Source: Dysgonamonadaceae bacterium
GTDB taxonomy: Bacteria > Bacteroidota > Bacteroidia > Bacteroidales > Azobacteroidaceae
Length of the DNA stretch: 6,292 bases
NCBI GenBank assembly: GCA_031282925.1
Contig: JAITCT010000109.1
Span: 1-6,292, forward strand
Direction of reading: 5' to 3'
The position numbers and the translations under genes were made by a program. Below, piece by piece: positions 1 to 5,956 of this stretch. The number at the start of each line of letters is the position of its first letter. The stretch's first letter is position 1. Under the pieces are notes generated by a model. That model was not told where the DNA came from. It worked only from the letters and a program-made list of their open reading frames with translations, and did no database searches.

Positions 1-50
1 GACTACGAAAATCCGTAATCCGCAATTTGAAGGTAAATCAAAAAGCACTG

Positions 51-82
51 CAAAGTAACGACATATTTTTCAAATATGCAAA
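51..82 (-). promoter_or_regulatory. Candidate leftward Bacteroidetes-type promoter
   Basis: On the minus strand a TTTG (82 to 79) is followed after 20 bases by TTACTTTG (58 to 51). This differs by one base from the Bacteroidetes -7 consensus TAnnTTTG, and the spacing fits that promoter class. Transcription would start near position 45 and leave the window to the left, so the gene it serves is not visible. The element is short and AT-rich, so a chance match is possible. Confidence 0.35.
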
Positions 83-103
83 TAAACAGGCTGTTTTTTC
101 GGA

Positions 104-166
104 TTTTTGTACCAAAGAGGGGGGTTTCTGTACAAAACCCCGGGTTTTCTGTACGAAACGGAGTGA
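104..166. repeat. Three imperfect 21-bp tandem repeats with GTAC cores
   Basis: Three units (104-124, 125-145, 146-166) each begin TTT(T/C)TGTAC followed by one variable base and AAA. The TGTAC cores sit at 108, 129 and 150, exactly 21 bp apart, about two helical turns. Each core is close to the palindrome TTTTGTACAAAA. The second half of each unit varies and is G- or C-rich, and GGGGTTT (121-127) can pair with AAACCCC (135-141). They lie upstream of the candidate leftward promoter, so they could be phased protein-binding sites, but a degenerate minisatellite is equally possible. Confidence 0.55.
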
Positions 167-330
167 AATTACGAATTACGGGGATTATTCAGCTGCACCG
201 CGTCATTGCAAAGGTGTTAACCTGAAACAATCCGGAATTGTGCTGCATTGTTCTCTGGATTGCTTCGCCTTACGGCTCGCAATGACGACTGCGGTAATTC
301 TCAATTCCCCTCGTAATTCGTAATTTCTCC
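160..330. repeat. Nested inverted-repeat element upstream of recF
   Basis: The outer arms (160-184 and 305-330) share a perfect 16-base match, GAAATTACGAATTACG (165-180) against its complement (312-327). With short bulges the pairing extends through GGAG and GGGG. Inside lies a second pair (201-209 with 279-287) and a third imperfect pair (224-236 with 254-266, 11 of 13). A related direct copy of the outer motif is at 14-28 (13 of 15 identical to 312-326). The nesting and the recurring motif suggest a dispersed, non-autonomous repeat rather than a gene. No clear target-site duplication is visible. Confidence 0.6.
201..287. repeat. Dispersed palindromic repeat with CGTCATTGC ends
   Basis: This segment starts with CGTCATTGC and ends with GCAATGACG. 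Read on the minus strand it begins CGTCATTGCGAGCC, followed by GGCGAAGCAATCCAGA. Motifs of the form CGTCATTGCGAG...GAAGCAATCCAG are, from general knowledge, common dispersed intergenic repeats in many bacterial genomes; I cannot name a curated family. The inner part has a weaker inverted copy (GAAACAATCCGGA at 224-236). It is embedded in the larger inverted repeat, as if one repeat had inserted in or grown from another. Confidence 0.6.
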
Positions 331-351
331 TGTGGGAGCGATTTTTATCCG

Positions 352-386
352 TCTGCATATTATATGAAAATTTTCATGTAATTTTG
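352..386 (+). promoter_or_regulatory. Probable recF promoter, leaderless start
   Basis: TAATTTTG (379-386) matches the Bacteroidetes -7 consensus TAnnTTTG exactly. The -33 element is poor: TCTG at 352-355 is the best match, with a long 23-base spacer. The last base of the -7 box is only 4 bases before the recF ATG, so transcription would begin at or within a few bases of the start codon, giving a leaderless or nearly leaderless mRNA. Confidence 0.55.
364..377. promoter_or_regulatory. Perfect 14-bp palindrome in the recF promoter
   Basis: ATGAAAATTTTCAT reads the same on both strands and ends one base before the -7 box, so it fills the promoter spacer. A dimeric repressor bound there would block polymerase, which makes it an operator candidate. 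It is AT-rich and may also be chance. No cognate regulator gene is visible. Confidence 0.3.
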
Positions 387-390
387 CAAT

Positions 391-1530
391 ATGATTATTG
401 ATCGTATTTCTATCCTGAATTTCAAAAATATAGAGGAAGCCGAATTATCGTTTTCCCCAAAAATGAATTATTTGTTCGGCAATAATGGGATGGGAAAAAC
501 CAGTTTACTGGATGCTTTGTTTTATCTTTCTTTCACCAAAAGTCATTCCAGCCTGCTTGATAATCAAATCATCCGGCATGAACAGGAATTTTGTGTCCTG
601 CACGGTAATTACAGGGACGGCGACACGGTTGAGGATATTTACTGCGGCGTTAAACGTAAACATCGAAAGGTTTTCAAACGCAACAGGAAGGAGTATGAAC
701 GGATGTCGGAACATATCGGACTGATTCCTGTGGTGATGGTTTCGCCTGCCGATATGGATTTGATTCATGGCGGAAGCGATGAGCGGCGCAAGTTTGTTGA
801 TATGGTCATCAGCCAGTATGACAAAGATTATTTGAGAACGTTGATACATTATAATAAGGTACTGCAACAGCGGAATTCTTTATTGCGTGATACTGCTACT
901 CTGCCTGATGATTCCCTGTTTGAAATTTTCGACCGGCAACTGGCTGCCGACGGAATGTTCATTCATCAAAAGCGTTGTGAATTTATTACCGGTTTTTTGC
1001 CGGTTTTCAGAAAATACTACCAACAGATTTGCAACGAAAGCGAAACGGTTGATTTACGGTATGAATCACAGTTTTATCATGCCGACGCCGAAAGTATGCT
1101 TGCTTCCAGACGGCAAAAGGATAAAATGTCGGGTTATACCAGCGTTGGAGTGCACAAGGATGATTTCCTGTTTTTGCTGGATACGTATCTTATTCGTAAA
1201 ATCGGTTCGCAGGGACAAAACAAAACGTATCTGATTGCTTTGAAATTGGCGCAGTTCAACTTTTTAGCGCAAAAAGGCCATTCCGTACCGATTCTTTTAC
1301 TGGATGATATTTTCGATAAATTAGACGCCGGACGGGTTGTGCAAATCATCGCTCTGGCGGCTCGCTCCGAATTCGGGCAAATCTTTATTACCGATACCAA
1401 CCGGAAGCATCTGGATGAAATCCTGGCCGGAATGAATTATGATTATAAACTGTTTTTGGTAGAAAACGGAAAAATTGAAGAAATGGTGAACGGTGAAACG
1501 GATCTTCACCGTTCACTGTTCACCCAATAA
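391..1530 (+). CDS. recF: DNA replication and repair protein RecF
   Basis: RecF is an SMC-like ATPase that binds gapped DNA and, with RecO and RecR, helps load RecA during gap repair and replication restart; it acts in the cytoplasm. The 379 residues match the usual family length of about 360-370. Visible motifs are Walker A GNNGMGKT (30-37), the RecF-typical SPADMDLI and GGSDERRKF region (118-135), GVHKDD (253-258), the ABC signature SQGQNKT (273-279) and Walker B ILLLDDIFDKLD (301-312). The ATG at 391 gives the canonical N-terminus (MIIDRISILNFKN); there is no Shine-Dalgarno and the start lies almost on the promoter. The last 13 or so residues are encoded by a repeat hairpin and look like a non-family extension. 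The DUF721 gene follows after 32 bp, so the two are probably co-transcribed. Confidence 0.97.
   Translation: MIIDRISILNFKNIEEAELSFSPKMNYLFGNNGMGKTSLLDALFYLSFTKSHSSLLDNQIIRHEQEFCVLHGNYRDGDTVEDIYCGVKRKHRKVFKRNRKEYERMSEHIGLIPVVMVSPADMDLIHGGSDERRKFVDMVISQYDKDYLRTLIHYNKVLQQRNSLLRDTATLPDDSLFEIFDRQLAADGMFIHQKRCEFITGFLPVFRKYYQQICNESETVDLRYESQFYHADAESMLASRRQKDKMSGYTSVGVHKDDFLFLLDTYLIRKIGSQGQNKTYLIALKLAQFNFLAQKGHSVPILLLDDIFDKLDAGRVVQIIALAARSEFGQIFITDTNRKHLDEILAGMNYDYKLFLVENGKIEEMVNGETDLHRSLFTQ
1485..1524. repeat. 7-bp-period inverted repeat at the recF 3' end
   Basis: GTGAACGGTGAA (1486-1497) pairs perfectly with TTCACCGTTCAC (1505-1516) across a 7-base loop. The left arm is two GGTGAA units and the right side three TTCAC(C/T) units, all at 7-base spacing. 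It lies wholly within the recF reading frame, six bases before the stop codon. There is no T tract after it, so it is not a standard terminator. It could form a hairpin in the mRNA between recF and the next gene. Confidence 0.7.
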
Positions 1531-1562
1531 TCGCCGAATAAATCTCGCTTAAAAATTATATT

Positions 1563-1856
1563 ATGAAACGGGTAAATGCTCAGGAAATAGGAAGTGTGCT
1601 GGATGTTTTTTTTGAACAAAATCCCGCCCTGGCGGATAAGCTGGCCGAAACACGGTTGATGGACGCGTGGAATACGGTTTTAGGCTCTTCCGTTTCGCGG
1701 TTTACGGATAAACTGTATATCAGGAAGCGGGCGCTTTATGTCAAACTGACTTCTTCCGTACTCAAAAGCGAACTGATGTTGTGCCGCGAACAAATGATTC
1801 ATAAATTAAATGCTCATGCAGGGCGCAATGTGATTGACAACATCATACTGCTTTAA
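1563..1856 (+). CDS. DUF721 / DciA-family protein
   Basis: A 97-residue protein of the DUF721 family. The family includes DciA, the ancestral loader of the replicative helicase DnaB in bacteria lacking DnaC or DnaI. Visible features fit: a short N-terminal helix region, the conserved Trp of the AWNTVLG segment (W36), then LYIRKRALYVKLTSSVLKSE (51-70), matching the family pattern in which a short 'L.v.v.ss.w..eL' stretch is followed by a helix ending near KLN (81-83). It has no signal peptide or membrane segment. Bacteroidetes members are commonly short and sit next to recF, as here. The ATG at 1563 has no Shine-Dalgarno; upstream sequence is AT-rich. The family call is firm; the helicase-loading role is inferred from characterised DciA proteins. 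Confidence 0.9.
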   Translation: MKRVNAQEIGSVLDVFFEQNPALADKLAETRLMDAWNTVLGSSVSRFTDKLYIRKRALYVKLTSSVLKSELMLCREQMIHKLNAHAGRNVIDNIILL

Positions 1857-1881
1857 CATGTATTATGCACATCTTATCATT

Positions 1882-1919
1882 TTTGACACGTTCAACAAGT
1901 TTTTTACATTAATAATTTG
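1882..1919 (+). promoter_or_regulatory. Possible promoter of the metal ATPase gene
   Basis: The 69-bp gap after the DUF721 gene has TTTTGACA at 1881-1888 and TAATTTG at 1913-1919, six bases before the ATG. The second is one base shorter than the TAnnTTTG consensus and the 27-base spacing is long, so the match is weak. TTGA (1883-1886) and TCAA (1892-1895) form a small inverted repeat around five bases that might bind a regulator. Read-through from recF is an alternative. Confidence 0.25.
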
Positions 1920-1925
1920 TTTTTT

Positions 1926-3812
1926 ATGAAACTGCCTTTTAACGATAAAAAGTTTATTTTCCTCCTGCTTGCGGTATTTGTTGCGGTGAGCCTTGAAATC
2001 CTGTCTGTTTCGGGAATTGATATTCCGTCGCCGTATGCCCTGTTCATTTACGGAATCATTATCCTGGGGACGGGCTGCAAAGTTTTTTGGAATGGGTTGC
2101 AGTCGCTGTTCCGGCTAAGGTTCGGAAGCATTAGCCTGTTGATGATGATTGCCGCAGTTGCCGCTTTCTACCTTGGCGAATATCCGGAAGCGACGGTGGT
2201 GATTGTGCTGTATATGCTGGGGGAAAAACTGGAAGATGTTGGGATTGAAAACAGCCTGTCGGCTTTGGATAAATTAGTGAGCGAAGCGCCTCAGACAGCG
2301 CTTGTGAAAGGACGGGCGGAACCTGTGCGCGTAGAAGAAATTCCCGTCGGAACCCTTATACAGGTCAAGCCGCACGACAAAATACCTTTGGACGGCGTTG
2401 TTACGGAAGGGGAAACCATTGTCGACGAGTCGTCTATTACCGGCGAGCCGATTCCCAAAGAAAAAACCGCCGGTAGTACGGTTTTCGCCGGTACGCTGAA
2501 CATGCACGGTTTTATCGAATTACGAACTGTCAAAACGGCTAAAGACACCACGTTTGCCCGGATTATCGAACTGACGGCGCAAGCGCAAAACAACAAATCG
2601 GACGCTCAAAAATTTATTCAGAAATTTGCGGCAATTTATACGCCGGTTATCATACTGTTAGCTTCCCTGCTGTTTGTTGTTCCCGTCTTTATTCTGGGAA
2701 AAGAATTAAATGTCTGGCTGAACCAGGCGATTTCCCTGTTAGTTATTTCCTGCCCCTGCGCATTGGTCATTTCCACGCCGGTTGCCGTCTATGCGGCTAT
2801 CGGAAACGCTTCAGGCAAAGGTTTACTGGTGAAAGGCGGCAAATATATCGAAGCAATGGCCGGAGTGAAAGCCATCGGTTTGGATAAAACGCGCACCATT
2901 ACTTACGGAAAACCGGTTGTTTCCGATATTGTTCCGCTCAACGGTTCCACAAAAGAAGAATTGCTTGCCTGCTGCGCAGGTACGGAATTATTTTCAGAAC
3001 ATCCTTTGGCGCAAGCCATTGTTGATTGTAGCACGGAGGCAGGTTTTGAGCCGCACCGCATCCGGCAGTTTGAAAGTTTAACCGGAAAAGGAGCGAAAGC
3101 GCACTGCATGACTTGCGGCGGCAATGCTGTATTTGTAGGCAAATGGGATTCCATTGCCGGTGAAAATCCCGGCATGAAACAGGAAACGGAAACGCTTATC
3201 AACCGCTTTTCGGCGGAAGGAAAGACCTGCGTCATACTCAGTTGCGGCAGGCAAATCAAGGGTTTAATTGCGCTGACCGACGAAGTCAAGCCCGAAAGCG
3301 CCGAAGCGATCCAAGCCATGCGGGCATTGGGAGTTACGCCGGTCATGATTACCGGCGACAGCCGGCAGGCAGCGCAATATGTGGCTTCCCGCACCGGAAT
3401 CGAACAGGTTTTTGCGGAATTGCTCCCGGAAGGAAAAACGGAAATTGTTAAAAAGTTACAGTCCGAATACCGGAAAGCGGCAATGGTCGGCGACGGCGTG
3501 AACGACGCTCCCGCGCTCGCGGCGGCGAATGTTTCCATTGCGATGGCGGCAACAGGCAGCGATACCGCGATTGAAGTTTCGGATATTGCCCTGATGAACG
3601 ACAAACTGTCGCTCATTCCCTATCTCATCCGGTTGAGCCGCAAAACGGTAACGACTGTCAAACGGAACACCGTTGGCGCTATCGGGGTGAAAATTCTTTT
3701 TATTCTGCTTGCTTTCCTGGGTTACGGCAATTTAGTGATGGCGATTGCGGCCGACGTCGGGGTGATGCTGGCGGTTGTCCTGATCAGTTTGCGGATTATG
3801 GCGTTCAGATAA
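1926..3812 (+). CDS. P1B-type heavy-metal ATPase (Zn/Cd/Pb exporter, ZntA/CadA type)
   Basis: An inner-membrane pump that uses ATP to export soft divalent metals. Start chosen at ATG 1926; a TTG nine bases upstream would add only MFF. The 628 residues contain eight predicted membrane segments: about 10-27, 35-55, 67-83, 86-100, 237-257, 265-290, 584-600 and 603-625. The actuator motif is TGEP (172-175), the metal-site motif CPC (276-278), the aspartyl-phosphate motif D320-KTRT, the nucleotide-binding HP (359-360), TGD (476-478) and GDGVND (522-527). K589 in segment 7 and D610-V-G in segment 8, with CPC, are the marks of subgroup P1B-2 (Zn, Cd, Pb). No N-terminal HMA or CxxC metal-binding domain is present. 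Oddly, position 323 is Arg (CGC) where nearly all P-type ATPases have Gly, and the N-domain carries HCMTC (393-397). The 3' end overlaps the opposing ABC-F gene. Confidence 0.93.
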   Translation: MKLPFNDKKFIFLLLAVFVAVSLEILSVSGIDIPSPYALFIYGIIILGTGCKVFWNGLQSLFRLRFGSISLLMMIAAVAAFYLGEYPEATVVIVLYMLGEKLEDVGIENSLSALDKLVSEAPQTALVKGRAEPVRVEEIPVGTLIQVKPHDKIPLDGVVTEGETIVDESSITGEPIPKEKTAGSTVFAGTLNMHGFIELRTVKTAKDTTFARIIELTAQAQNNKSDAQKFIQKFAAIYTPVIILLASLLFVVPVFILGKELNVWLNQAISLLVISCPCALVISTPVAVYAAIGNASGKGLLVKGGKYIEAMAGVKAIGLDKTRTITYGKPVVSDIVPLNGSTKEELLACCAGTELFSEHPLAQAIVDCSTEAGFEPHRIRQFESLTGKGAKAHCMTCGGNAVFVGKWDSIAGENPGMKQETETLINRFSAEGKTCVILSCGRQIKGLIALTDEVKPESAEAIQAMRALGVTPVMITGDSRQAAQYVASRTGIEQVFAELLPEGKTEIVKKLQSEYRKAAMVGDGVNDAPALAAANVSIAMAATGSDTAIEVSDIALMNDKLSLIPYLIRLSRKTVTTVKRNTVGAIGVKILFILLAFLGYGNLVMAIAADVGVMLAVVLISLRIMAFR

Positions 3813-5726
3813 TTCCGCCCATTTATTCACGGCTTCCGATACCTGCTTTTGCAATCGGGCGTGTTTCCAAAGCAAATCCGCGTTGGAAGCGCCTTCGGGC
3901 GTATTCAGGATTGTTTCTGTGTTTTTGATTTCGGCTTCCAAATCTTCAATCTGCTTTTCATAACGGGCAATTTCTTTTTCCAGACGCTTTAACTGTTTTT
4001 GCTGTTCCTTGCGTTCGGCATAAGACGGGGCTAACGGCGAAGGATGCGGGGTGAAAGAATCCGCTTCTTTTGCCTTTTGCTTTTCCCCTTTTGTCGTTTT
4101 CTCAAGCTCATTGAGGTTTTCAATGCGTTTCCTTTCCAGAAACTCATAAATTCCGCCGAGATGTTCTTTCACCCTTTGGTTGCCGAACTCATAGACTTTA
4201 TCAACTAAGCCGTCTAAAAACTCGCGGTCGTGGGAAACGATAATGGCCGTGCCGTCAAATTCTTTCAGCGCTTCTTTCAAGACGTCTTTTGAACGCATGT
4301 CCAAATGATTGGTCGGTTCGTCGAGAATCAGCAGGTTAACCGGTTCGAGCAGCAAACGAATCATGGCCAAACGGGTGCGTTCCCCGCCGGAAAGCACGGC
4401 GACTTTTTTGTCGGAAGCCTCTCCGCCGAACATGAATGCGCCCAGAATATCGCGTATTTTGGTACGGATATCGCCCGTAGCCACATAGTCGATGGTTTCA
4501 AAAACCGTTAGTTTTTCATTCATCAAGTCGGCCTGATTTTGGGCAAAATAGCCGATTTTGACATTGTGTCCCAGTTGGAGTTTTCCTTCAAAAGGGATTT
4601 GCCCCATGATGCACTTGACAAGCGTAGATTTTCCTTCGCCGTTTTTACCGACGAAAGCAACCTTCTCGCCGCGATTGACAGTCAGCGTTGCATCTTTGAA
4701 AACAATATGGTCGCCGTAGGATTTGCCGACGTTTTCCATGATAATGGGATAAGAACCGGAACGCGGCGCAGGCGGGAATTTCAACCGCAAAGCGGAGTTG
4801 TCTTCTTCTTCGATTTCGATTCTTTCCAGCTTCTCCAACTGTTTGATACGGCTTTGCACCTGCACGGCTTTGGTGGCTTTGTAGCGAAAACGTTCGATAA
4901 ATTCCTCCGTATCTTCGATTTGCTTCTGCTGATTCTCATACGCCCGCAATTGCTGTTCGCGGCGCTCTTTCCTCAGTTCCACATATTTAGAGTAATTAAC
5001 CCTGTAATCGTAAATTTTTCCCAAAGAAATTTCGACGGTTCTTTGGCAAACGCGGTCGATAAATGCGCGGTCGTGCGAAACAATAACAGCGGCGTTGGCT
5101 TGCACGGCCAGAAAATTTTCCAGCCACTGGATGGATTCGATATCAAGGTGATTGGTAGGTTCGTCAAGCAATAAAATGTCGGGTTTCTGCAAAAGCAATT
5201 TAGCCAGTTCGATACGCATTCGCCAGCCGCCGCTGAATTCGCCTGTCGGACGGTCAAAATCCGTTCTCAAAAAACCCAGTCCCAACAAGGTTTTTTCCGT
5301 TTCGGCTTCCACATTGGAAGCGCCTTCCATAACCAGACGCTCGTTGAGCAAGGCAATATCATCAATTAATTTATGGTACGATTCTGATTCGTAATCTTCG
5401 CGGTTCACCAGTTCGGCATTCATTTTCCCCAGTTCGGCTTCCCACCGCAAAACCCGGCTAAAAGCCAGAGACGCTTCTTCCTTAACCGAGCGCCCGTCCG
5501 TAAGCGTCATCTGTTGCGGAAGATATCCGACCGCCGCATCCCTTGGAATAACAACCCTTCCCTGCGTCGGTTCCTGCAAACCGGCAAAGATTTTCAGGAG
5601 CGTACTCTTCCCCGCCCCATTCTTCCCTGTGAGCGCTATTTTATCTTTTTTGTCTATTACAAACCCGATTTTGTCAAGCAGAGTGAAACTGCCGAACGAA
5701 ACGGTTAAATTTTCAATTGAGAACAT
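3732..5726 (-). CDS. ABC-F family ATPase (ribosome-associated type)
   Basis: A soluble protein of 664 residues with two ATP-binding cassettes and no membrane domain. ABC-F proteins bind near the ribosomal E site and act on translation or antibiotic protection. Cassette 1: Walker A GKNGAGKST (34-42), signature FSGGWRMR (164-171), Walker B LLLDEPTNHLD (185-195), switch His218. A charged linker of about 250-305 (ENQQKQIEDTEEFIERFRYK within it) is the arm that contacts P-site tRNA. Cassette 2: Walker A GKNGEGKST (360-368), signature LSGGERTR (445-452), Walker B LLILDEPTNHLD (465-476), His499. After a Pro-rich stretch (559-567) comes a coiled-coil C-terminal domain (about 570-640), which resembles the Uup/YheS arrangement. 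Residues 639-664 lie antisense to the metal pump and are His-rich; they look like an added tail. ATG 5726 gives the usual MFSIENLTVSFG start. Substrate or subfamily role cannot be settled here. Confidence 0.95.
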   Translation of the reverse strand: MFSIENLTVSFGSFTLLDKIGFVIDKKDKIALTGKNGAGKSTLLKIFAGLQEPTQGRVVIPRDAAVGYLPQQMTLTDGRSVKEEASLAFSRVLRWEAELGKMNAELVNREDYESESYHKLIDDIALLNERLVMEGASNVEAETEKTLLGLGFLRTDFDRPTGEFSGGWRMRIELAKLLLQKPDILLLDEPTNHLDIESIQWLENFLAVQANAAVIVSHDRAFIDRVCQRTVEISLGKIYDYRVNYSKYVELRKERREQQLRAYENQQKQIEDTEEFIERFRYKATKAVQVQSRIKQLEKLERIEIEEEDNSALRLKFPPAPRSGSYPIIMENVGKSYGDHIVFKDATLTVNRGEKVAFVGKNGEGKSTLVKCIMGQIPFEGKLQLGHNVKIGYFAQNQADLMNEKLTVFETIDYVATGDIRTKIRDILGAFMFGGEASDKKVAVLSGGERTRLAMIRLLLEPVNLLILDEPTNHLDMRSKDVLKEALKEFDGTAIIVSHDREFLDGLVDKVYEFGNQRVKEHLGGIYEFLERKRIENLNELEKTTKGEKQKAKEADSFTPHPSPLAPSYAERKEQQKQLKRLEKEIARYEKQIEDLEAEIKNTETILNTPEGASNADLLWKHARLQKQVSEAVNKWAELSERHNPQTDQDNRQHHPDVGRNRHH

Positions 5727-5778
5727 GTTGTCATACTTGGTACGGTTGCGTTAAAAACCATTTTAGTTGTTTATTGCG

Positions 5779-5786
5779 CAAAAGTA
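5779..5786 (-). promoter_or_regulatory. Probable -7 element of the ABC-F gene
   Basis: On the minus strand TACTTTTG (5786 to 5779) fits the Bacteroidetes -7 consensus TAnnTTTG exactly. Transcription would start near 5774 and leave a leader of about 48 bases before the ATG at 5726. The -33 region (about 5806-5810) has only a weak GTT-like match. No Shine-Dalgarno precedes the start codon. Confidence 0.5.
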
Positions 5787-5887
5787 CAATAATAATCGTA
5801 AATGAACGGAATTTTACACTTCTTTCGACCCTGCAGTTGGGGACAGCCGTTTTTTCAGGCATATACGTTGATGAACTATGGGAACCG

Positions 5888-5943
5888 GCATCTCGCAAAG
5901 ATGCTCTGTTTGGTAGAAATTAAATCCCTGACGGGATTTAATT
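5888..5943. repeat. Two adjacent small palindromes, possible dispersed repeat
   Basis: GCATCT (5888-5893) pairs with AGATGC (5899-5904) over a 5-base loop. AATTAAATCCC (5918-5928) pairs perfectly over 11 bp with GGGATTTAATT (5933-5943) around a TGAC loop. The second lacks a following T tract on either strand, so it is not a clear terminator. Paired short stem-loops of this sort in an otherwise empty gap are typical of dispersed intergenic repeats; whether this one recurs cannot be seen in this window. Confidence 0.5.
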
Positions 5944-5956
5944 GCAATAAAAAAAC

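Noticed and set aside
27..323. 98-codon open frame on the plus strand upstream of recF
   Set aside because: It runs across the 21-bp repeats and nested inverted repeats, its FCTK heptads are a by-product of the 21-bp period, and it has no family-like sequence. I treat it as non-coding.
1883..1911. E. coli-type sigma-70 promoter (perfect TTGACA at 1883-1888)
   Set aside because: The matching -10 (TACATT at 1905-1910) is poor, and Bacteroidetes housekeeping promoters do not follow this consensus.
1917..1925. TTG start for the metal ATPase nine bases upstream of ATG 1926
   Set aside because: It would add only MFF, and the TTG is part of the possible -7 element; the ATG is the simpler start.
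2903..3616. 237-codon open frame antisense to the metal ATPase
   Set aside because: It is a Ser/Ala-rich shadow of a well-supported gene with all its motifs on the plus strand; no start signal or domain supports it.
4539..5174. 211-codon open frame antisense to the ABC-F gene
   Set aside because: It is a Phe-rich translation of the complement of a firm ABC-F gene, without independent coding evidence.
5717..5923. 68-codon plus-strand frame in the gap upstream of the ABC-F gene
   Set aside because: It overlaps the ABC-F promoter and one of the palindromes, and has no recognisable domain.
5918..5943. 11-bp stem-loop as a rho-independent terminator
   Set aside because: Neither strand has a T tract directly after the stem, and no gene ends close by in the right direction.
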